NCBI GenBank assembly: GCA_030598125.1
Contig: JAUVQN010000006.1
Location: forward strand, 1-16,942
DNA from: Coriobacteriia bacterium
Lineage (GTDB): Bacteria > Actinomycetota > Coriobacteriia > Anaerosomatales > JAUVQN01
DNA length: 16,942 nucleotides
Direction of reading: 5' to 3'
Shown here: positions 13,184-16,942 of the stretch, piece by piece
Numbering within the stretch: position 1 is the first letter of the stretch
How the letters are laid out: every line of letters starts with the position of its first letter
Notes under the pieces: model-generated
Seen by the model: only the letters and a program-made list of their open reading frames with translations
Databases searched by the model: none
Told to the model about the DNA's origin: nothing
Program-made: the position numbers and the translations under genes

Positions 13184-14275
13184 CTACAGGCCGGCGACGC
13201 GCCGGAAGACGTCCTCGTAGCGCGGTGCGAGCTCCTGGACGGTGTAGGCCGCCGCCAGCGAGTGTGCCTCGCCCGCGGGCGGACGCTCCAGCACCAGGGA
13301 GCGCAGCTCCGCCTCGAGCCGGTCCGGGCCTTCGTAGCGCATCGCCTTCGGGTAGAGCTCCGGGTAGCAGAGCCGGTCCGGGACGAGCGGCCGGCACCCA
13401 GCGTATGCGGCCTCCATCATCGCGATACCGAAGAACTCGTTCATCGCGGTGGAGACCGCGACGTCGCTCGACGCGAGAAGGCTCGCATAGGCGTCCGGAC
13501 CCTCCGGCTCCGCGAGATGGACGATCCGGTCTCCGAGTCCTTCGGCCGTACGCTCGAACCACTCCTGTGTGTCGCCGAAGGACTGTCCCGCCACCGCGAC
13601 CTCGAAGTCGAGTCCCTCCCCCGCAAGGCGGCGGACGGCCTCGAAGAACTCCTCAGGGCCCTTGTCGTGCTCCCAGCGGTGCGGCCACAGCACGCGGCAG
13701 CGCGCGCCTCGCTCCGGCGGATGGCGATCGAAGGGCGCCGGGTCGAACGGTGGCGGGAGCACCTCCGAGCGCTCGGCCACGGCCTCCGCGACACCATCGG
13801 GCACGTGGTCCGGGAACCTCCCCAGGAACCCGGGGATCCCGCCCACGAACCCGTCCCTGTTGAACCGTGTGTTGAAGAGGCACCAGTCGGCGGCCAGCGC
13901 GGTCGTGACGTTCGCGAGGGGGAAGTGGAGGTCCCACTCTCTCTCGAAGCGCACCGGGTAGACGAGCTGGTTCTCGTGGAAGTACACGATCGACGGCAGG
14001 CTCGCGACATCGTCGCCCGCAAGCCCCTTGAACTCTGCGAGGTTCAGGAACGTCGAGCAGAGCAGGAGGTCCCAGCGAGCGCCCGCCGCCGCGAGCTGAT
14101 GGACCTCCCGCGCCATGGTGATGGCGGCGCCTCGCATGCGCCATTTCCACTTGCGAGCCGGAAGCGTGAGCAGATCCGCGTCCCACTCGATGTGCGCGAG
14201 CAGCGCGTCGAGGACCGCACGATGCGAGCCCCCGTAGTAGGGCTCGAGCACGAGGATGCGCGGACGGCGACTCAC
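13184..14275 (-). CDS. Glycosyltransferase of the tRNA-queuosine alpha-mannosyltransferase (QTMAN/GTDC1, DUF3524) family
   Basis: A 363-residue GT-B fold enzyme. GTG 14275 overlaps the thiI stop as GTGA. The N-terminal half has the family blocks EPYYGGSHRAVLDALL (residues 11-26), LPARKWKWRMRGAA (38-51) and YFHENQLVYP (98-107). The C-terminal half has LWPHRWEHDKGPEEFFEA and the nucleotide-sugar site NEFFGIAMMEAAYAG, an EX7E motif with Glu280 and Glu288. Animal homologues transfer mannose to queuosine at position 34 of tRNA-Asp. Bacterial members are less studied, so the sugar and target are inferred from the family. Its coupling to thiI, another tRNA-modifying gene, agrees with a role in tRNA. 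No queuosine synthesis gene (tgt, queA, queG) is in the window. Confidence 0.87.
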   Translation of the reverse strand: MSRRPRILVLEPYYGGSHRAVLDALLAHIEWDADLLTLPARKWKWRMRGAAITMAREVHQLAAAGARWDLLLCSTFLNLAEFKGLAGDDVASLPSIVYFHENQLVYPVRFEREWDLHFPLANVTTALAADWCLFNTRFNRDGFVGGIPGFLGRFPDHVPDGVAEAVAERSEVLPPPFDPAPFDRHPPERGARCRVLWPHRWEHDKGPEEFFEAVRRLAGEGLDFEVAVAGQSFGDTQEWFERTAEGLGDRIVHLAEPEGPDAYASLLASSDVAVSTAMNEFFGIAMMEAAYAGCRPLVPDRLCYPELYPKAMRYEGPDRLEAELRSLVLERPPAGEAHSLAAAYTVQELAPRYEDVFRRVAGL

Positions 14276-15519
14276 ACGCCGCCGTCGAGGACGTCTCGCC
14301 CGTTCTCCGAGCCCGCATCCCGCCGCTTCCGCCGAGGCGGTGAGCGGTACGCAGGGCACTCGAAGTCCCGATGCGTGAGCGACTCGAGTGCGTCGCGCAC
14401 CATGCGCTCGACATCGAGACCGGCTTCTCCGTCGTCCAGCTGCTCGACCGTGGCCCTGGTCGCGGGCGTACGAGGCATGAAGAGCGTGCAACAATCATCG
14501 CCCGGCATGATCGATGTCTCGTACGTACCGATCCGCTGCGCCTCACGGATGATGTCCTGCTTGTCGTCACCGATGAGCGGCCTCAAGAGCGGCATGGTGG
14601 CCACCGCGTCGACTGCCGCGATGTTCTCGAGCGTCTGCGAAGCGACCTGCCCCAGGCTCTCGCCGGTCACGAGCGCGCCGGCCCTCTCCCGCACGGCAAT
14701 CGCCTCCCCGATACGGATCATCAGGCGTCGGTAGATGAGCACCCTCAGGTCCGCGGGGGCCTCGAGCGACACCTCACGCTGGATCTCGCCGAACGGGACC
14801 GCATAGATGCGCCCCACGATCTGCGAGCGCTCGAGGATCCCCCCGATCCGGTACGCGCGGTGGATGGAGGCGTCGTCGGTCACCGGCGCGCCGGAGAAGT
14901 GGAGCCCCACGACGACGGCGCCGCGCCGTCCCATCCTCCACGTCGCCACCGGCGAGTCGATGCCCGCGGACAGGAGTGCGACGACCTTCCCCGCCGTACC
15001 GACCGGGAGCCCGCCCGGACCGTCCACGCGGCGAGAGTAGACATACGCGTCCCCCTGGACCACCTCGATGAAGCACGTGGCCTCGGGCCGGGTCAGGTCC
15101 ACGCGCCGGCCGAACTCGTCCACCAGGCGCTGGCCTACCTCGACGTTGATCTGGTTTGAGCTCACGGGGAAATCGGTGTTCGAGCGGCGCGCTTCCACCC
15201 GGAAGCTGTCCCACTCCCCCGCTTCCTCCATCGAGAGGATCGCCGCACGCCCCATGTCCTTGAGATCGCGGGCGGTCACGAACGCGTCCGCCACGTAGCT
15301 GACTCCAGGCAGGGCGGTGACGCGCGCGATGACGTCTTCCCTCCGCTCGGGATCGGAGAGCCTCACCAACAGACGGCTCGCGATCCGTCGCGTCTCGTGC
15401 GCCGTGAGGCCACCCACCGCGGCTCGGATGTTCCGTTTGAGCACGTTCTCGAAGTGGGCCCTGTTCCTGCCCTTGAGTCCGATCTCGTGGTAGTGGACGA
15501 GTATCGCCCGCTCGAACAT
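14272..15519 (-). CDS. thiI: ThiI, tRNA 4-thiouridine synthase
   Basis: A 415-residue protein that adenylates and thiolates U8 of tRNA and in some bacteria supplies sulfur for thiazole. ATG 15519 starts MFERAILVHYHEIGLKGRNR, the characteristic beginning; the longer open frame upstream is not needed. GGAGG lies ten bases before it, a slightly long spacing. The order is ferredoxin-like N-terminal domain, THUMP (about 60-165), then the PP-loop SAGIDSP (184-190) in an adenylation domain containing TGESLGQVASQTLENI. It ends with MPGDDCCTLFMPRTPAT (Cys343, Cys344) and a basic tail. There is no rhodanese domain, so this is the short form and sulfur must come from a cysteine desulfurase or another carrier. 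It overlaps the QTMAN-like gene by four bases. Confidence 0.95.
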   Translation of the reverse strand: MFERAILVHYHEIGLKGRNRAHFENVLKRNIRAAVGGLTAHETRRIASRLLVRLSDPERREDVIARVTALPGVSYVADAFVTARDLKDMGRAAILSMEEAGEWDSFRVEARRSNTDFPVSSNQINVEVGQRLVDEFGRRVDLTRPEATCFIEVVQGDAYVYSRRVDGPGGLPVGTAGKVVALLSAGIDSPVATWRMGRRGAVVVGLHFSGAPVTDDASIHRAYRIGGILERSQIVGRIYAVPFGEIQREVSLEAPADLRVLIYRRLMIRIGEAIAVRERAGALVTGESLGQVASQTLENIAAVDAVATMPLLRPLIGDDKQDIIREAQRIGTYETSIMPGDDCCTLFMPRTPATRATVEQLDDGEAGLDVERMVRDALESLTHRDFECPAYRSPPRRKRRDAGSENGRDVLDGGV

Positions 15520-15570
15520 CCCCGAGACGCCTCCAGTCACATCGGCTGATCGGTCCACCTGAACATGCGA

Positions 15571-15600
15571 GGGTCCCGCAGCCACGCGGCGGCGGGACCC
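15571..15600 (-). terminator. Hairpin terminator candidate between rpoZ and thiI (distal stem)
   Basis: GGGTCCCGC (15571-15579) and GCGGGACCC (15592-15600) form a perfect 9-bp stem with a 12-base loop. It lies 40 bases past the rpoZ stop and 52 bases upstream of thiI. No U-tract follows. It probably separates rpoZ from thiI transcription or shapes the thiI leader. Confidence 0.45.
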
Positions 15601-15606
15601 ATCAGC

Positions 15607-15621
15607 GCCGCCCCAGGCGGC
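15607..15621 (-). terminator. Hairpin terminator candidate after rpoZ (proximal stem)
   Basis: GCCGCC (15607-15612) and GGCGGC (15616-15621) pair around a three-base loop, 19 bases past the rpoZ stop codon. It is short but GC-rich, and is followed six bases later by the 9-bp stem at 15571-15600, giving tandem hairpins. Confidence 0.35.
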
Positions 15622-15639
15622 CCTCCGTGCGCGTGCTGT

Positions 15640-15888
15640 CTACTTGCCGTCGTCCTCACGCTGGTACGCTATGTCGCCCGACGCGATCTCTTCGAGAGAC
15701 AGCGTCAGCGGCTTGGTGCGCGTGTACTGCACGATCTGCGGCGTCGCAGCCATGGAGAGCAGTGCAGCATCGTGCACGCCGTGGACCATGTCGTTGATCT
15801 GACGGGCACGTCGTGACGCGATCGTGCAGAGCGTGTACTTGGAGTCGACCTTCGCGAGCAGGTCGTCGATCTCGGGCTCGATGACCAT
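15640..15888 (-). CDS. rpoZ: DNA-directed RNA polymerase omega subunit
   Basis: An 82-residue omega subunit, which helps fold and assemble the beta-prime subunit of RNA polymerase. ATG 15888 gives MVIEPEIDDLLAKVDSKYTL followed by CTIASRRARQINDMV, matching the conserved dLL.K.dskY.L...a.kRARqin motif; AGGGA precedes it by about eight bases. The C-terminal half contains PLTLSLEEIASGDIAY, the usual late helix. It begins four bases after the gmk stop, so it is in one operon with gmk and mihF, the standard actinobacterial arrangement. Confidence 0.95.
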   Translation of the reverse strand: MVIEPEIDDLLAKVDSKYTLCTIASRRARQINDMVHGVHDAALLSMAATPQIVQYTRTKPLTLSLEEIASGDIAYQREDDGK

Positions 15889-15892
15889 CGTG

Positions 15893-16462
15893 TCAGTCCC
15901 TCTCTTCAGCGGTGGTGTCGATGATAGAGGTGAGCTCGTCCGTCGCTCGACGGACATCGTCGTTTATTACCACATTGTCGTATGAGTCCACAAGCGCGAC
16001 CTCCTGCTGGGCGGTCGTCATGCGGGTCTCGACCTCGTCGTCCGTCTCGCTCCCGCGACCCGACAGGCGGCGCTTCAGCTCGTCCATGGACGGGGCCAGG
16101 ATGAAGACCAGCACTGAGCGCGGCATCGCGTCCTTCACCTGAAGCGCGCCCTGCACGTCGATCTCGAGCACGACCTGACGACCCTCCGCGATGCGCTCCT
16201 CGACAGCATCTCTCGGTGTGCCGTACCGGTGTCCATGCACGCTCGCATGCTCGAGGAACTCGTTCCTTCGCACCCGGCGTTCGAACTCCTCGGGTGAGAG
16301 GAAGATGTAGTGGGAGCCTTCCACCTCGCCGGGACGCGCGGGGCGCGTCGTAGCGGAGACCGACACCCAAAGGTCAGGGACCCTGTCGCGCAATCCGCCG
16401 ACCAGGGTCCCTTTGCCGGCCCCCGAGGGACCGGACACTATGAACAGGTTGCCGCTCCGCAA
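15893..16462 (-). CDS. gmk: Guanylate kinase
   Basis: A 189-residue enzyme that phosphorylates GMP to GDP. The P-loop GPSGAGKG is at residues 11-18, followed by SVSATTRPARPGEVEGSHY (GMP binding), FLEHASVHGHRYGTP and VLEIDVQGALQVK, all standard. The start is TTG 16462; no ATG or GTG exists between the mihF stop and the P-loop except GTG two codons before it, which is too late. No purine-rich ribosome binding site is visible, and a strong hairpin (16481-16500) sits 18 bases upstream. Gmk lies 29 bases after mihF and four bases before rpoZ. Confidence 0.95.
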   Translation of the reverse strand: MRSGNLFIVSGPSGAGKGTLVGGLRDRVPDLWVSVSATTRPARPGEVEGSHYIFLSPEEFERRVRRNEFLEHASVHGHRYGTPRDAVEERIAEGRQVVLEIDVQGALQVKDAMPRSVLVFILAPSMDELKRRLSGRGSETDDEVETRMTTAQQEVALVDSYDNVVINDDVRRATDELTSIIDTTAEERD

Positions 16463-16480
16463 TGAGAGAGGTCGCGAGGC

Positions 16481-16500
16481 CTGGGCTGATCTCAGCCCAG
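16481..16500 (-). promoter_or_regulatory. Hairpin across the mihF stop codon, upstream of gmk
   Basis: CTGGGCTGA (16481-16489) and TCAGCCCAG (16492-16500) are exact reverse complements separated by two bases. In RNA this gives an 8-bp stem with a four-base loop. The 5' arm of the transcript is formed by the last codons CTG, GGC and the TGA stop of mihF. No U-tract follows, so it may be an attenuating or mRNA-processing element rather than a full terminator. Confidence 0.6.
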
Positions 16501-16800
16501 CCGCTCCATCAGCGCCTCGCGCTGACGGGCGCCGAGGCCCTGGACCCTGCGGCTCTCGGAGATCCCCAGCTCGTCCATGACCTTCGCGGCCTTGGCCTTT
16601 CCGTATCCCGGGAGACTCTCGAGCAGTGTGGAGACCTTCATCCGCGCGACGATCGGGTCGTCCGAGTTGGCCATGACCTCGGAGAAGCTGACGTCACCGT
16701 TCTTGATCTGCTTGCGGAGCTCGGCCCGCTTCTGGCGTGCCTCGGCGGCCTTGGCAAGGGCAGCCTGTCGTTGCTCGTCAGTCAGGTTCGGCAGAGCCAT
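16492..16800 (-). CDS. mihF: Integration host factor, actinobacterial type (mIHF)
   Basis: A 102-residue basic DNA-binding nucleoid protein, essential in mycobacteria and involved in chromosome packing and phage integration. ATG 16800 has GGAGG four bases upstream. The N-terminus is a long charged helix (LTDEQRQAALAKAAEARQKR), followed by VMANSDDPIVARMKVSTLLESL and the helix-two-turn-helix-like segment PGYGKAKAAKVMDELGI, closing with SRRVQGLGARQREALMERL. This matches mIHF, which is unrelated to the IhfA/IhfB type, and length and sequence order are typical. It heads the mihF-gmk-rpoZ cluster. Two promoter candidates lie in the 142 bases between its start and the window end. Confidence 0.94.
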   Translation of the reverse strand: MALPNLTDEQRQAALAKAAEARQKRAELRKQIKNGDVSFSEVMANSDDPIVARMKVSTLLESLPGYGKAKAAKVMDELGISESRRVQGLGARQREALMERLG

Positions 16801-16844
16801 GGTTCCTCCTCGCTTCCCTCAGGGCGGCGTGTGCGATACGCGTC

Positions 16845-16874
16845 ATTGTAGGCACACACCCACCCCGCTTACAA
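16845..16874 (-). promoter_or_regulatory. Sigma70-type promoter for the mihF-gmk-rpoZ operon (proximal)
   Basis: The minus strand reads TTGTAA (16874-16869), 18 bases, then TACAAT (16850-16845), with four and five of six consensus matches. Transcription would start near 16838, leaving a leader of about 38 bases that contains the GGAGG site. This is the best promoter candidate in the window. Confidence 0.6.
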
Positions 16875-16890
16875 CTGTGCGGCTGCAGAG

Positions 16891-16918
16891 ATACTACCCC
16901 TGACCTGCCTGTTCGCAA
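16891..16918 (-). promoter_or_regulatory. Second, distal promoter candidate for mihF
   Basis: The minus strand reads TTGCGA (16918-16913), 16 bases, then TAGTAT (16896-16891), each with about four of six matches. Tandem promoters would suit a growth-regulated housekeeping operon. The remaining 16801-16942 stretch holds no gene. Confidence 0.35.
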
Positions 16919-16942
16919 ACCACTAGCCGGACAGACGGCGGC

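Noticed and set aside
12602..14734. Very long plus-strand open frame opposite alkD, the glycosyltransferase and thiI
   Set aside because: It is the antisense shadow of well-recognised minus-strand genes; the translation is rich in Arg, His, Glu and Pro with no family motif, as expected for GC-rich antisense frames.
1..16942. CRISPR arrays, tRNA or rRNA genes, insertion sequences
   Set aside because: No regular spaced repeats, cloverleaf or rRNA-like segments, transposase frames or terminal inverted repeats were recognised by reading.

Overview
The window is about 17 kb of very GC-rich bacterial DNA, densely packed with genes that often overlap by 1-4 bases. The order mIHF-type integration host factor, guanylate kinase, RNA polymerase omega, together with codon use dominated by G/C third positions, points to Actinomycetota. 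A rubredoxin-first ('reverse') rubrerythrin and a large iron-sulfur protein suggest an anaerobe or microaerophile, for example a deep-branching or Coriobacteriia-like lineage. That placement is inference; there is no rRNA here to settle it.

Left part (1-3774, plus strand): a non-homologous end-joining operon made of the C-terminal part of Ku (cut by the window edge), a stand-alone LigD phosphoesterase (PE) protein and a LIG-POL LigD protein. Junctions are of the NTGA type. The LIG-POL gene has no ATG, GTG or TTG upstream of its catalytic lysine, so it starts at CTG 989 or is reached by frameshift. A secreted SGNH-like hydrolase follows and ends in a stop codon interlocked with that of a convergent gene.

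Middle (3771-10267): on the minus strand, a membrane protein with a decayed GGDEF domain and a small lipoprotein. Next comes a plus-strand ATC-hydrolase-like membrane protein with a perfect 12-bp inverted repeat before its ribosome binding site. It faces a minus-strand group: an 18-cysteine ferredoxin-type protein, a 104-residue protein with a ladder of CxxC steps, and an alpha-oxoamine synthase. Across a 208-bp divergent control region with paired TGTACA boxes lie a DJ-1/PfpI protein and the reverse rubrerythrin, a likely oxidative-stress pair.

Right part (10317-16800, all minus): a PLDc_N membrane protein, ABC ATPase and ABC-2 permease operon with 4- and 1-base overlaps; an AlkD-like DNA alkylation repair protein; a tRNA-modification pair in which ThiI (4-thiouridine) overlaps a glycosyltransferase of the tRNA-queuosine mannosyltransferase family; and the mihF-gmk-rpoZ housekeeping cluster with tandem promoter candidates near the window end. 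Every intergenic stretch is under about 210 bases. No tRNA, rRNA, CRISPR array, insertion sequence or prophage was recognised.
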